Source: Pseudomonas vancouverensis (GTDB lineage: Bacteria > Pseudomonadota > Gammaproteobacteria > Pseudomonadales > Pseudomonadaceae). Taken from it: a DNA stretch of 64,000 bases. The translations under genes were made by a program, and so were the position numbers. Below, one piece after another: positions 9,127 through 17,382 of the stretch. Location: positions 124,001 to 188,000 of the forward strand of contig NZ_RRZK01000036.1 in assembly GCF_004348895.1 (NCBI RefSeq), read 5' to 3'. The notes under the pieces are model-generated. The model made no database searches and was not told the DNA's origin. It saw nothing but the letters and a program-made list of their open reading frames with translations. Each line of letters opens with the position of its first letter. The stretch's first letter is position 1.

Positions 9127-10701
9127 ATGACAGGCGAAATGAACATCCTCCCGCTGCCCCAGCCGACGCCTGCGAATACGCGTGCCCCCGCCGTCAGCGG
9201 TGAGTTGCTCAAGCTGCTGACGCCGATCGAAGGCTTAATCACGGCTGGCCAGACAGCCCAGGCCGAAGTACTTTCACTCAAGCAGGCGGATCAGGCGTTT
9301 CAGTTGCTGCTCAAGGTCACCCTCGACAGCGGCCGCCAGACCACGGTGCAGACCACCAGCACCCTGCCGCTGGCCCAGGGCAGCAGTTTCGTCGTCAGCC
9401 AACCGTCGGCGGGTAATCTGGCGGTGACCGTGCAACAGGCCATCGCGTCCAGCGTCGCCACCCTCACCCGCATCGACACCGCGCAATTGCCGGTTGGCAC
9501 CCTGCTGCAAGGCAAAGTGCTGACCTCGCAGGTATTGCCGCAGGTGCCGGGCCAGCCGACGGTGTTTCGCTCGATGGTCAGCCTGCTCAACAGCGCCTTG
9601 AGCGGTAGCACCCTGAGCATCGACAGCCCGCAGCCACTGCGCATCGGCACCTTGCTCAGCGCACAGGTGCAGGACAGCCAAACCCTGAAGTTCGTGCCTT
9701 TGAGCAGCCGTCAGGAGCAATTGGCGGTGACCCAGCAACTGCTCAGTCAAACCAGCCGCCAGGGTTCTTTGGACGGCCTGCTGAATCTGTTGCAGGACTT
9801 GCCGGACACCGATCAGACGGCGGTTGACCTGCGCACAGCGGCCGCCCGGTTGCTCGATGGGCTTCCCGATGTGCAGCAACTGAGCACGGCAAAGGGACTG
9901 GCCCTGGCGCTGGCCAACAGCGGTGCGTTCCTCGAAAGCAAACTGCTGGCCGGGCAGAATCCGACGCTTGCACCCGACATGAAAGCCGACCTGCTCAAAT
10001 TGATTGCACAGCTGACACCCAGCCTGACGCCCAACACCAGCCTCGGCGCCATCATCGCCGCCAACACGCTGGCTCAGGCCATGCCGAGTTTTGTCCGTAA
10101 CGCCTTGGGCATGCTCGGCCAGGTCAGCGCCAAACCCTCTCCCACCCACTTTCCTCTGCCTGAGCGTCTGTTACAAAGCAACCAAGGCGAAGACGATCTC
10201 GAGCACTTGCTACGCCTGGCCGCAGCGGCGGTTTCCCGCCTTCAAAGCCATCAGCTGTCGAGCCTGGAGCAAACCGGCGTCACGGCCGATGGACGGTTGA
10301 TAAGCACCTGGCAACTGGAAATCCCGATGCGCAACCTGCACGACATCGTGCCCTTGCAGGTCAAGTTCCAGCGCGAAGACGCCCCCGAGAAAGAACAGCC
10401 CAAGGAACGCCGCGAAGAGCGCGAACCGAAACAGCAGTTATGGCGAGTGGACCTGGCCTTCGCCATGGAGCCGTTGGGGCCACTTCAGGTTCAGGCGCAA
10501 TTGATCAACGGCAGCCTGTCCAGCCAGCTCTGGGCCGAACGCCCTTATACCGCCAGCCTGATCGAAAACAACCTGCAAGGCCTGCGTGATCGCCTGCTGT
10601 CCGCCGGCCTCAACGTCGGCGACCTGGACTGCCACCTCGGCACACCACCGCAAGGGCCACAAACCCGCCTCGAACAACGCTGGGTCGACGAAACCGCATG
10701 A
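9127..10701 (+). CDS. FliK-like flagellar hook-length control family protein (second copy)
   Basis: This 524-aa soluble protein has no signal peptide. Its N-terminal two thirds are Gln/Leu/Thr-rich and of low complexity, as in FliK proteins. The C-terminal third has a Flg_hook-type domain (about 400-510, WRVDLAFAMEPLGPLQVQAQ ... NLQGLRDRLLSAGLNVGDLD). The canonical fliK is separate, at 34972-36339. This gene overlaps by 4 bp a gene for a free FlhB C-terminal domain, so the pair mimics the FliK-FlhB export switch. An alternative start is ATG 9139 (MNILPLPQ). It sits between ccmA and the chemotaxis block, opposite in strand to both. Its role is unknown; it may modulate secretion specificity. 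Confidence 0.75.
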   Translation: MTGEMNILPLPQPTPANTRAPAVSGELLKLLTPIEGLITAGQTAQAEVLSLKQADQAFQLLLKVTLDSGRQTTVQTTSTLPLAQGSSFVVSQPSAGNLAVTVQQAIASSVATLTRIDTAQLPVGTLLQGKVLTSQVLPQVPGQPTVFRSMVSLLNSALSGSTLSIDSPQPLRIGTLLSAQVQDSQTLKFVPLSSRQEQLAVTQQLLSQTSRQGSLDGLLNLLQDLPDTDQTAVDLRTAAARLLDGLPDVQQLSTAKGLALALANSGAFLESKLLAGQNPTLAPDMKADLLKLIAQLTPSLTPNTSLGAIIAANTLAQAMPSFVRNALGMLGQVSAKPSPTHFPLPERLLQSNQGEDDLEHLLRLAAAAVSRLQSHQLSSLEQTGVTADGRLISTWQLEIPMRNLHDIVPLQVKFQREDAPEKEQPKERREEREPKQQLWRVDLAFAMEPLGPLQVQAQLINGSLSSQLWAERPYTASLIENNLQGLRDRLLSAGLNVGDLDCHLGTPPQGPQTRLEQRWVDETA

Positions 10702-11027
10702 ACAATCCCAACGCCCCACGCCAGGCCATCGCCCTCAAGTACGACGGTAAACAGGCCCCCACCCTCACCGCCAAGGGCGACGAAGAACTGGCCGAGGAAA
10801 TCCTGCGGATTGCCCGCGATTATGAAGTACCCATCTACGAAAACGCCGAGCTGGTAAAACTGTTGGCACGGATGGAACTGGGGGACAGCATTCCCCAGGA
10901 ACTCTATCTGACGATCGCCGAGATCATTGCGTTTGCGTGGAACCTGAAAGGGAAGTTTCCGGCGGGACAGGATCCGGATGCGCCGAGGGTGGAGAAGGAC
11001 ATCACCGAACGTGGTAGCGATTACTGA
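10698..11027 (+). CDS. Stand-alone FlhB C-terminal-domain protein (export switch homologue)
   Basis: This 109-aa protein matches only the cytoplasmic tail of FlhB/YscU. AIALKYDGKQAPTLTAKGDE aligns with the segment just after the NPTH site in the full FlhB of this window (VALKYDPDKGGAPMLIAKGS), and ENAELVKLL and LGDSIPQELYLTIAEII follow in register. It has no membrane helices and no NPTH autocleavage motif; the sequence starts right after where that motif would be. It could stand in for the cleaved FlhB-C fragment that interacts with FliK-type rulers. The ATGA overlap with the FliK-like gene shows coupling. Its last codons recur at 11517-11552. Confidence 0.8.
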   Translation: MNNPNAPRQAIALKYDGKQAPTLTAKGDEELAEEILRIARDYEVPIYENAELVKLLARMELGDSIPQELYLTIAEIIAFAWNLKGKFPAGQDPDAPRVEKDITERGSDY

Positions 11028-11044
11028 TATTTATGAGCAGTAGA

Positions 11045-11081
11045 ATCGCAGCTCGAGGCGTACCACCCCAAATGCTGCGAT
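11045..11081. terminator. Hairpin after the FlhB-like gene
   Basis: ATCGCAGC (11045-11052) pairs with GCTGCGAT (11074-11081) across a 21-base loop and is followed by a T/C-rich run on the plus strand. It lies between converging genes and may terminate both. The loop is long, so this is tentative. Confidence 0.4.
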
Positions 11082-11101
11082 CTTCTTGCTTTCTTGACTG
11101 A

Positions 11102-11359
11102 TTAAGCGGTCTCTCGCCGAATCTCTTCAGCAGAGTTGCGAATACTACCTATCCAGGGTTCAAACGAAATTCGCTGGCCAAGCTTTGGAATACCCGGGTC
11201 AAAGATACTTCCATTCCAATCTAGAAAGCTATTGACCCCGAAATAGTACTCTCTGCCCTCATACATCGTAATGCCGAAATAAATACCCGGCCGCCAATCG
11301 TGCTCAGGAAACAGAAATCTATCTATCGTGCCGAAAACACGTACAGGATTATTACTCAT
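11102..11359 (-). CDS. Hypothetical 85-aa protein
   Basis: It starts MSNNPVRVFGTIDRF at ATG 11359, chosen because AAGGAGGTG lies six bases upstream, one of the best ribosome binding sites in the window. The protein is acidic and aromatic-rich (Phe, Trp, Tyr), has no signal or membrane helix, and has a small-domain look (FGTIDRFLFPEHDWRPGIYF). I recognise no family. Base composition is visibly less GC-rich than the flanks, with codons such as TTA and ATA. It sits between the FlhB-like gene and a second copy of that gene's last codons, which suggests it arrived by insertion. Confidence 0.6.
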   Translation of the reverse strand: MSNNPVRVFGTIDRFLFPEHDWRPGIYFGITMYEGREYYFGVNSFLDWNGSIFDPGIPKLGQRISFEPWIGSIRNSAEEIRRETA

Positions 11360-11516
11360 GCAACACCTCCTTGTGATGGGGCCAAAAGCGAAAGCCAAGT
11401 TCGCAACTACCCTTTTTGGAAGTGTTCATTGAACTCGTTTTGGCACTTGGAGGTAACTGTCAGAACTGACAGTAGATATTTCAATTTCATGGCTGGATCA
11501 GGTAACACAGGGGATC

Positions 11517-11552
11517 AAGAAAGACATCACCGAACACGGGGAAGACTATTGA
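11517..11552 (+). pseudogene. Remnant duplicate of the 3' end of the FlhB-like gene
   Basis: The last 12 codons including the stop read KKDITEHGEDY, against EKDITERGSDY at the true gene end (10992-11027). The shared core GACATCACCGAAC is identical and the stop codon is aligned. Only the tail is recognisable and there is no start. It appears to be the original or a duplicated gene end displaced by the DNA now holding 11028-11516. Confidence 0.6.
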
Positions 11553-11566
11553 GGTTTCGAAGACGC

Positions 11567-11660
11567 CATCGCGAGCAAGCTCGCTCCCACAGGGGATTGG
11601 CGGTGATCACAGATGTTGTGTTCACCCCGATTCCTTGTGGGAGCGAGCTTGCTCGCGATG
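11567..11660. repeat. REPIN (two inverted REP units)
   Basis: CATCGCGAGCAAGCTCGCTC at the left is mirrored by GAGCGAGCTTGCTCGCGATG at the right, separated by about 45 bp. The spacing and 94-bp total length equal those of the REPINs at 26347 and 28071. These are non-autonomous repeats moved by RAYT transposases elsewhere in the genome. Confidence 0.85.
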
Positions 11661-11682
11661 CGGTTGCAGCCGAAGAGAAAAC

Positions 11683-12075
11683 TCAGTTGCGGTGCAACTT
11701 GCTCATCAGCTCCGCCTCAGCCTGGGTCAAGCCGCAGGACTGAGTCAGTTCGTCGACGCTGGCACCCATCCCGACCAGTCGCGCGGCCTGGGCGAACGAC
11801 AGGCTGGAGGGGTCGCGCTGCTCCAGTGAAGCCAGTTTGTCCGGCAACGGCGCGACGATCGAGCGCAGTTCGTGCAGGTCTTCACCCATGCGCACGTTGC
11901 CGTTCTGATAATTGTCCACGCGTTTGGCCAGTTCCTTGATGCGCTGATCACGCAGCGCATCGCCCTGGGCCTGTTGTGCAGCAATCAGCTTTTGCCCGCG
12001 AATGTACGCCAGGAACATCGCCAGCGTGCCTGCCCAAAACAGGAACAGGACAATGACCGCAACCTCAAGAATCAA
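11683..12075 (-). CDS. DUF2802 membrane-anchored protein of the chemotaxis operon
   Basis: This 130-aa protein has one N-terminal membrane helix (VAVIVLFLFWAGTLAMFLAYI), a coiled-coil-like middle (about 35-85) and a C-terminal DUF2802 helical domain (FAQAARLVGMGASVDELTQS). It resembles a winged-helix/HTH fold used here for protein contact. The start is a TTG (12075) directly after the cheW stop codon, so translation is coupled. Gene order cheW-DUF2802 is conserved in Pseudomonas as I know it. Function is unknown, and a membrane-linked chemotaxis or motility role is inferred from context. Confidence 0.75.
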   Translation of the reverse strand: MILEVAVIVLFLFWAGTLAMFLAYIRGQKLIAAQQAQGDALRDQRIKELAKRVDNYQNGNVRMGEDLHELRSIVAPLPDKLASLEQRDPSSLSFAQAARLVGMGASVDELTQSCGLTQAEAELMSKLHRN

Positions 12076-12561
12076 TCAGATACTCTCCAGTTCCGACCAT
12101 TCTTCTTCGCTCATCATCTTGTCGAGCTCGACCAGGATGAGCAGTTCGTTGTTCTTGTTGCACACGCCTTGAATGAACTTGGCGGACTCTTCGTTACCGA
12201 CGTTCGGTGCGGTTTCGATTTCCGACTGACGCAGGTAAACCACTTCGGCAACACTGTCGACCATGATCCCGACCACTTGCTTGTCGGCCTCGATGATGAC
12301 GATACGGGTGTTGTCGCTGATCTCGGCGTTCATCAGGCCGAAGCGCTGACGGGTATCGATCACAGTCACGACGTTGCCGCGCAGGTTGATGATGCCCAGC
12401 ACGTAGCTTGGCGCGCCCGGGACCGGAGCAATTTCGGTGTAGCGCAGCACTTCCTGGACGCGCATCACGTTGATGCCGTAGGTCTCGTTGTCCAGCTTGA
12501 AGGTGACCCATTGCAGGATCGGATCTTCGGAACCTTTTGCCGCCGTCGCCTTGTCATTCAT
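12076..12561 (-). CDS. cheW: Chemotaxis coupling protein CheW
   Basis: This 161-aa protein has the CheW SH3-like double barrel: WVTFKLDNETYGINVMRVQE near the N-terminus and LGIINLRGNVVTVIDTRQRF in the middle. CheW links chemoreceptors to CheA in the polar array. I start at ATG 12561 (MNDKAT); the upstream TTG overlaps the Shine-Dalgarno GAGGGG and is unlikely. It lies downstream of parP, which carries a related domain. Confidence 0.92.
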   Translation of the reverse strand: MNDKATAAKGSEDPILQWVTFKLDNETYGINVMRVQEVLRYTEIAPVPGAPSYVLGIINLRGNVVTVIDTRQRFGLMNAEISDNTRIVIIEADKQVVGIMVDSVAEVVYLRQSEIETAPNVGNEESAKFIQGVCNKNNELLILVELDKMMSEEEWSELESI

Positions 12562-12636
12562 ACCCTGTCCCCTCAAGAAACCGCCCTGGCGGTGTGTGTT
12601 TCGTGCAGCGTCATCGATGTGACGTCGCCTGATTGT

Positions 12637-13596
12637 TTATTTAACTGACGCAGGTGTGTGCTTCGGCTTACTGCCGGACATGTGCTTTGCCCCGCCACTG
12701 GCGATCAACTCGGCCAGCGAGGCGACATCGAGCAAAGCGCACATGTGTTCAATCACCGTACCGGCAAGCCATGGCCGCTGACCCCGGTGACTTCTCCATT
12801 TGATTTCATTGGGGTCCAGGCGCAACGAGCGGCTGACCTGATGCACCGCTAGCCCCCATTCGTAGCCCTGAACCGAGATTACGTATTGCAGGCCCTGCTT
12901 GAAGTCGTCGCGATAACGGTCGGGCATGACCCAGCGCGCCGTATCGAGCACCTTCAGGTTGCCGGCCTGGCTCGGCAGGATGCCGAGGAACCATTCCGGC
13001 TGGCCAAACAGCGGGGTCAGCTCATGACCCGCCAGCGAATAGATCGAGCCAAGGCACACCAGCGGCACCGCCAGGGTCAAACCGGCGACGTCGAACAGCA
13101 GGCATTCGAACGGTTCTGCAGCCCAGGACGGCCGACCTTCAGTCTCAACCGGTGGCGGTGTGTTGCTCGGTGGCAGATGCACCTCGACAACGGGCGGCAC
13201 CAGGGCCTGGGGCTCCTCGACAATCACCTGAGACGGTTGCACTTCGACAGGTGGCGCAACCAGTGTTTGCAGCAAGGGTGCGATGGTCGATACCGGGGCC
13301 ATGGCGGGTGCCGACGCTTCGGCCACGGCAATCGGTGCCTTGCTTACAGGCGCCGGCAAAGGCGTCGCTTGGGCATTTTTCTGTGCGTCACGGGCCTGTT
13401 CTTCGAGCACGGCCGCCTGGAACTCGTCCAGTGCGCCTTGCTCTTCCACAGCTTTCACCGCCTCAACGACCTGTACCACTTCGGGAAGCGGCTCGACTTC
13501 GGGCAGTAGCTCTTCAGTGACGTCCTGCAGCAGGTTGTCCAGGTACGACTGCAACGCCAATTGCGGCCGTGAAGTGGTTTGCAAAGGCCGGTTCAT
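12637..13596 (-). CDS. parP: ParP-type polar chemotaxis array protein (CheW-like domain)
   Basis: In this 319-aa protein, residues 1-150 are Glu/Pro/Val-rich and low-complexity. Residues about 158-300 form a CheW-like domain (CLLFDVAGLTLAVPLVCLGS ... WGLAVHQVSRSL). The gene lies directly downstream of the ParA-like parC and upstream of cheW, the order of the ParC/ParP system known from Vibrio and Pseudomonas. There ParP tethers CheA arrays to the pole through ParC. The variable N-terminus would contact ParC and the CheW-like domain CheA. It is separated from parC by a REPIN, unusual inside an operon. Confidence 0.85.
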   Translation of the reverse strand: MNRPLQTTSRPQLALQSYLDNLLQDVTEELLPEVEPLPEVVQVVEAVKAVEEQGALDEFQAAVLEEQARDAQKNAQATPLPAPVSKAPIAVAEASAPAMAPVSTIAPLLQTLVAPPVEVQPSQVIVEEPQALVPPVVEVHLPPSNTPPPVETEGRPSWAAEPFECLLFDVAGLTLAVPLVCLGSIYSLAGHELTPLFGQPEWFLGILPSQAGNLKVLDTARWVMPDRYRDDFKQGLQYVISVQGYEWGLAVHQVSRSLRLDPNEIKWRSHRGQRPWLAGTVIEHMCALLDVASLAELIASGGAKHMSGSKPKHTPASVK

Positions 13597-13607
13597 CGCA
13601 GCCCCCC

Positions 13608-13708
13608 TGTGGGAGTGAGCTCGCTCGCGATGAACCTGAGAGCGCTACGGGGGGGCAGGTTGCCCGCGTCATCGTTGACGACCATCGCGAGCATGCTCGC
13701 TCCTACAG
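13608..13708. repeat. REPIN between parC and parP
   Basis: TGTGGGAGTGAGCTCGCTCG at the left and CATCGCGAGCATGCTCGCTC at the right are inverted REP units about 50 bp apart. They fill almost all of the 126-bp gap between two genes expected to be co-transcribed. The units are slightly degenerate compared with those at 11567 and 28071. Confidence 0.8.
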
Positions 13709-13722
13709 GGGTCGAGGTCATG

Positions 13723-14511
13723 TCAGGCCACCTGCGGAACAAGTTGTGCCGCCAGCAGGTGTTTAAGCAACGAACGGTAAGCGAGGACGCCACGGCTCTT
13801 GCCGTCGAACTGCGAAGGTGTCAGGCCGGCACGGCTGGCGTCGCGCAGGCGCGTGTCCACCGGGATGTAGCCTTGCCAGATCTCTTCGGGAAACTTGTCG
13901 CGCAGCACCCGCAGCGTACCGAGAGAGGCTTGCGTACGACGGTCGAACAGGGTCGGCACGATGGTGAACGGCAACGCCTGTTTGCGTGAGCGGTTGATCA
14001 TCGCCAGGGTGTTGACCATGCGCTCCAGGCCTTTGACCGCCAGGTGTTCGGTCTGCACCGGAATCACCAATTGCTGGCTAGCCGCCAAGGCATTGACCAT
14101 CAGCACGCCGAGCAGCGGCGGACTGTCGATGACGGCGTAATCGAAGTCCTGCCACAGCTGCGCCAGACTCTTGGCAATCACCAGGCCCAGGCCACTCTGG
14201 CCCGGCGACTGACGCTCCAGGGTCGCCAGCGCAGTGCTGGAGGGCAACAGGGAAATGCGCTCGTCGCTGGTTGACAGCAACAACTGACCCGGCAGGCCTT
14301 GGGGCACATTGCCCTTGTGCAGGAACAGGTCGTAGCTGCTGTGTTCAAGACTGTCAGGGTCGTAACCGAAGTAGCTGGTCATGGAGCCGTGGGGGTCGAG
14401 ATCGACCACGACCACGCGCTTGCCCGCCTCCGCCAGTAAACCGGCTAAAGCGATGGAGGAAGTGGTTTTACCAACACCACCCTTTTGATTGGCGACTGCC
14501 CAGACTCTCAT
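13723..14511 (-). CDS. parC: ParA-family ATPase ParC for polar chemotaxis positioning
   Basis: This 262-aa protein has a deviant Walker A KGGVGKTT (residues 10-17), the switch I-like DLDPHGSMT, and Walker B YAVIDSPPLLGVL. It is a MinD/ParA-class ATPase that recruits chemotaxis arrays to the old pole. It is encoded between motD and parP. A distinct ATPase, FleN, is present at 21794-22624, so positioning of arrays and counting of flagella use separate MinD-like proteins. Confidence 0.88.
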   Translation of the reverse strand: MRVWAVANQKGGVGKTTSSIALAGLLAEAGKRVVVVDLDPHGSMTSYFGYDPDSLEHSSYDLFLHKGNVPQGLPGQLLLSTSDERISLLPSSTALATLERQSPGQSGLGLVIAKSLAQLWQDFDYAVIDSPPLLGVLMVNALAASQQLVIPVQTEHLAVKGLERMVNTLAMINRSRKQALPFTIVPTLFDRRTQASLGTLRVLRDKFPEEIWQGYIPVDTRLRDASRAGLTPSQFDGKSRGVLAYRSLLKHLLAAQLVPQVA

Positions 14512-14554
14512 TCGGATTGTTCCTCCCGGCCGAATGGATCGGCCGAGAAATAGC

Positions 14555-15445
14555 TCAACGTGTTAATGCGGGTGACGGAGAATTGACGGCACTCTCGCGT
14601 CCCGGCGACTTGACCGGGGTCGGTGCAGTTTGTGTGCCAGCCCGCTTCAACGCGGCATCCGGTTGCGCATTGGCCGTGCCCGTACCGGTCAGGCTGCGGC
14701 GCACGTCGAGGTTGCGTGACACCACCAGCACCACACGACGATTGCGCGCGCGGCCTTCCGCCGTGGCGTTGTTGGCCACCGGCTGGAATTCACCGTACCC
14801 CACCGACGCCAGGCGACCAGGATTGACTCCTTGCATCGCGAGCATGCGCACAATGCTCGCCGAACGCGCCGAAGACAGCTCCCAGTTGGTCGGGTACTGC
14901 GCGGTACGGATCGGCTGATCGTCGGTGAAGCCTTCAACGTGAATCGGGTTGTCGAACGGCTTCAGGATCTTCGCCACCTTGTCGATGATGTTGAACGCAA
15001 TGTCACTGGGCATGGCGTCGCCGCTGCCGAACAACAGGCTGGAGTTGAGTTCGATCTCGACCCACAGCTCGTTGCCGCGCACGGTCATCTGGTTGGAGGC
15101 GATCAAATCGCCGAAAGCGGCACTGATGTCATCGGAGATGCTTTTCAACGGATCGCTGGCACCGGCGACGCCGGCATCGACCTGCTCGCTGTCCTTGACC
15201 AGCGGCTTGGCCGGCGTCACGGTCTTGGGTCGCTCGTCACCGATCGGGATCGGCTTGAGCGCGCGATCGGTGTCGGTGAAGACCCCGATCAGCGCCTCGG
15301 AAATGATCTTGTACTTGCCTTCGTTGATCGACGAGATCGAATACATCACCACAAAAAACGCGAAGAGCAAGGTGATGAAATCCGCGTAGGACACCAGCCA
15401 GCGTTCGTGGTTGACGTGTTCTTCATGCTGGCGACGACGTGCCAT
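14555..15445 (-). CDS. motD: Flagellar stator protein MotD
   Basis: This 296-aa MotB-type protein has one membrane helix with the essential Asp22 (YADFITLLFAFFVVMYSIS). A plug/linker region follows (about 45-130), then an OmpA-like peptidoglycan-binding domain (about 140-245; NPIHVEGFTDDQPI, LSSARSASIVRMLAMQGV, GRARNRRVVLVV). The C-terminal ~45 residues are a Thr/Pro/Ala-rich tail. With MotC it forms the second stator set of Pseudomonas. MotAB is not in this window. Confidence 0.92.
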   Translation of the reverse strand: MARRRQHEEHVNHERWLVSYADFITLLFAFFVVMYSISSINEGKYKIISEALIGVFTDTDRALKPIPIGDERPKTVTPAKPLVKDSEQVDAGVAGASDPLKSISDDISAAFGDLIASNQMTVRGNELWVEIELNSSLLFGSGDAMPSDIAFNIIDKVAKILKPFDNPIHVEGFTDDQPIRTAQYPTNWELSSARSASIVRMLAMQGVNPGRLASVGYGEFQPVANNATAEGRARNRRVVLVVSRNLDVRRSLTGTGTANAQPDAALKRAGTQTAPTPVKSPGRESAVNSPSPALTR

Positions 15446-15460
15446 GATCCATGTCTCCCA

Positions 15461-16201
15461 TCAATCCATGAAGCCCTGAAGCTTCAACTCAATAGAGCGA
15501 GGGTTTTCACCTTCGGCGATCGACAGGATCCCTTCCAACAACATTTCGCGATAACGCGACTGGCGCAAGGCAATGGATTTGAGTTTGGCGGCAATCGGCA
15601 GCAGCACCAGGTTGGCACTGGCCACGCCGTAGATGGTGGCGACGAAGGCCACGGCAATGCCGTTACCCAGTTGCGACGGATCACCGAGGTTGCCCATGAC
15701 GTGGATCAGGCCCATCACCGCACCGATGATACCGATGGTCGGCGCGTAGCCGCCCATGCTCTCGAAGACCTTGGCGGCCTCGATATCACGGCTTTCCTGG
15801 GTGTAGAAATCCACTTCCAGAATGCTGCGAATGGCTTCCGGCTCGGCGCCATCGACCAGCAGTTGCAGGCCTTTACGCGCATAGTTGTCAGGCTCGGCAT
15901 CGGCTACGCCTTCCAGGCCGAGCAGGCCTTCCTTGCGTGCGGTCAGGCTCCAGTTCACCACGCGGTCGATGCCACCGGCGAGGTCGACACGGGGAGGGAA
16001 CAGGATCCACGCGAGAATCTGCATGGCACGCTTGAAAGCGCTCATGGGCGACTGCAACAGCGCCGCGCCTATGGTCCCGCCGAGCACGATCAGTGCGGCC
16101 GGGCCGTTGGCCAGGGCGCCGAGGTGACCGCCTTCGAGGTAGTTGCCGCCGATGATGGCGACGAATGCCATGATGATGCCGATCAGGCTTAGAACATCCA
16201 T
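15461..16201 (-). CDS. motC: Flagellar stator protein MotC
   Basis: This 246-aa MotA-type protein has four membrane helices (about 1-20, 34-50, 147-170, 180-205) and a large cytoplasmic loop between helices 2 and 3. The loop holds the charged residues that meet FliG. GGYAPTIGIIGAVMGLIHVM is the proline-containing channel helix. It is the proton channel partner of MotD. Its start overlaps the cheB stop (TGATG) and motD follows 15 bp later. Confidence 0.92.
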   Translation of the reverse strand: MDVLSLIGIIMAFVAIIGGNYLEGGHLGALANGPAALIVLGGTIGAALLQSPMSAFKRAMQILAWILFPPRVDLAGGIDRVVNWSLTARKEGLLGLEGVADAEPDNYARKGLQLLVDGAEPEAIRSILEVDFYTQESRDIEAAKVFESMGGYAPTIGIIGAVMGLIHVMGNLGDPSQLGNGIAVAFVATIYGVASANLVLLPIAAKLKSIALRQSRYREMLLEGILSIAEGENPRSIELKLQGFMD

Positions 16202-17334
16202 CAGATACAGGCCTCGACCAGGTGCTTGCCAATGTCGTCGAGGCTGTACACCGCGTCGGCGAGTTCAGCTTTGACGATGGCCATCGGCATGCCGTAGATC
16301 ACGCAACTGGCTTCATCCTGGGCCCAGATCGAACTGCCGCCCTGCTTGAGCAGGCGCGCACCTTCGCGACCGTCGGCGCCCATGCCGGTCAGAACGACCG
16401 CCAGAACTTTGTCACCGTAGGACTTCGCCGCCGAACCGAAGGTAATGTCCACGCAGGGCTTGTAATTCAGACGCTCGTCACCCGGCAGGATCTTCACCGC
16501 GCCACGGCCGTCGATCATCATCTGCTTGCCACCCGGCGCCAGTAGCGCCAGGCCCGGACGCAGGATGTCGCCATCCTCGGCTTCCTTGACGGTGATACGG
16601 CAGAGCTTGTCCAGGCGCTCGGCAAAGGCCTTGGTGAAGGCTGCAGGCATGTGCTGGATCAACACGATCGGCGCTGGAAAGTTGGCCGGCAACTGGGTCA
16701 GTACCCGTTGCAGGGCGACCGGGCCACCGGTGGATGTGCCGATGGCGACCAGCTTGTAGTTCTTGCGCTTTGGCGCAGGCGACGACGGGCTGGCCGCAAC
16801 TGTACGCGCTGGCACCGGTGCCGGACGCGCAGGTGGTGTGTTGTGACTGTTACCGTAGCTGCCGATACTCGACGGTGCCGGTGTCGGGGCGGGCGCAGCC
16901 ACTGGTGCCGGAGCGCTGTAATGACTGACACGACGGTTGCTGCGGGAAATGCTGAGGATCTTCTCGCACAGCAGTTGCTTGACCTTCTCGGGATTGCGCG
17001 AGATGTCTTCGAAATTCTTCGGCAGGAAATCCACGGCGCCGGCGTCCAGCGCATCGAGGGTGACCCGGGCGCCTTCGTGGGTCAGCGAGGAAAACATCAA
17101 GACCGGGGTCGGGCAGCGCTGCATGATGTGCCGCACCGCCGTGATGCCGTCCATCATTGGCATCTCGTAGTCCATGGTGATCACGTCGGGCTTGAGCGCC
17201 AGCGCCTGATCGATCGCCTCTTTGCCGTTGGTCGCCGTGCCGACGACCTGGATATTCGAATCCGCTGAAAGGATTTCCGAGACGCGGCGGCGGAAAAAAC
17301 CCGAATCATCCACCACCAGGACTTTGACTGCCAT
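16201..17334 (-). CDS. cheB: Chemotaxis methylesterase CheB
   Basis: In this 377-aa protein a receiver domain (1-125, phospho-Asp55 in ITMDYEMPM) is followed by a long Pro/Ala linker (about 138-190). The methylesterase domain has catalytic Ser201 (AIGTSTGGP), His228 (IQHMP) and an Asp in [10 protein letters not shown]. It demethylates and deamidates chemoreceptors for adaptation. ATG 17334 is preferred to an upstream GTG because GGAG lies five bases before it. No cheR is present in the window. Confidence 0.93.
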   Translation of the reverse strand: MAVKVLVVDDSGFFRRRVSEILSADSNIQVVGTATNGKEAIDQALALKPDVITMDYEMPMMDGITAVRHIMQRCPTPVLMFSSLTHEGARVTLDALDAGAVDFLPKNFEDISRNPEKVKQLLCEKILSISRSNRRVSHYSAPAPVAAPAPTPAPSSIGSYGNSHNTPPARPAPVPARTVAASPSSPAPKRKNYKLVAIGTSTGGPVALQRVLTQLPANFPAPIVLIQHMPAAFTKAFAERLDKLCRITVKEAEDGDILRPGLALLAPGGKQMMIDGRGAVKILPGDERLNYKPCVDITFGSAAKSYGDKVLAVVLTGMGADGREGARLLKQGGSSIWAQDEASCVIYGMPMAIVKAELADAVYSLDDIGKHLVEACI

Positions 17335-17382
17335 AAACACTCCATTAGATGGAGCGAGGCCAGGCGCCCCGCTCCACCAGAA

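Larger units (their letters stand above)
11360..11682. other. Intergenic segment with a gene remnant and a REPIN
   Basis: There is no intact gene here. The stretch holds an AT-richer segment of unknown origin (about 11400-11500), then the 36-bp remnant of the FlhB-like 3' end, then a two-REP REPIN next to the DUF2802 stop codon. Confidence 0.7.
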
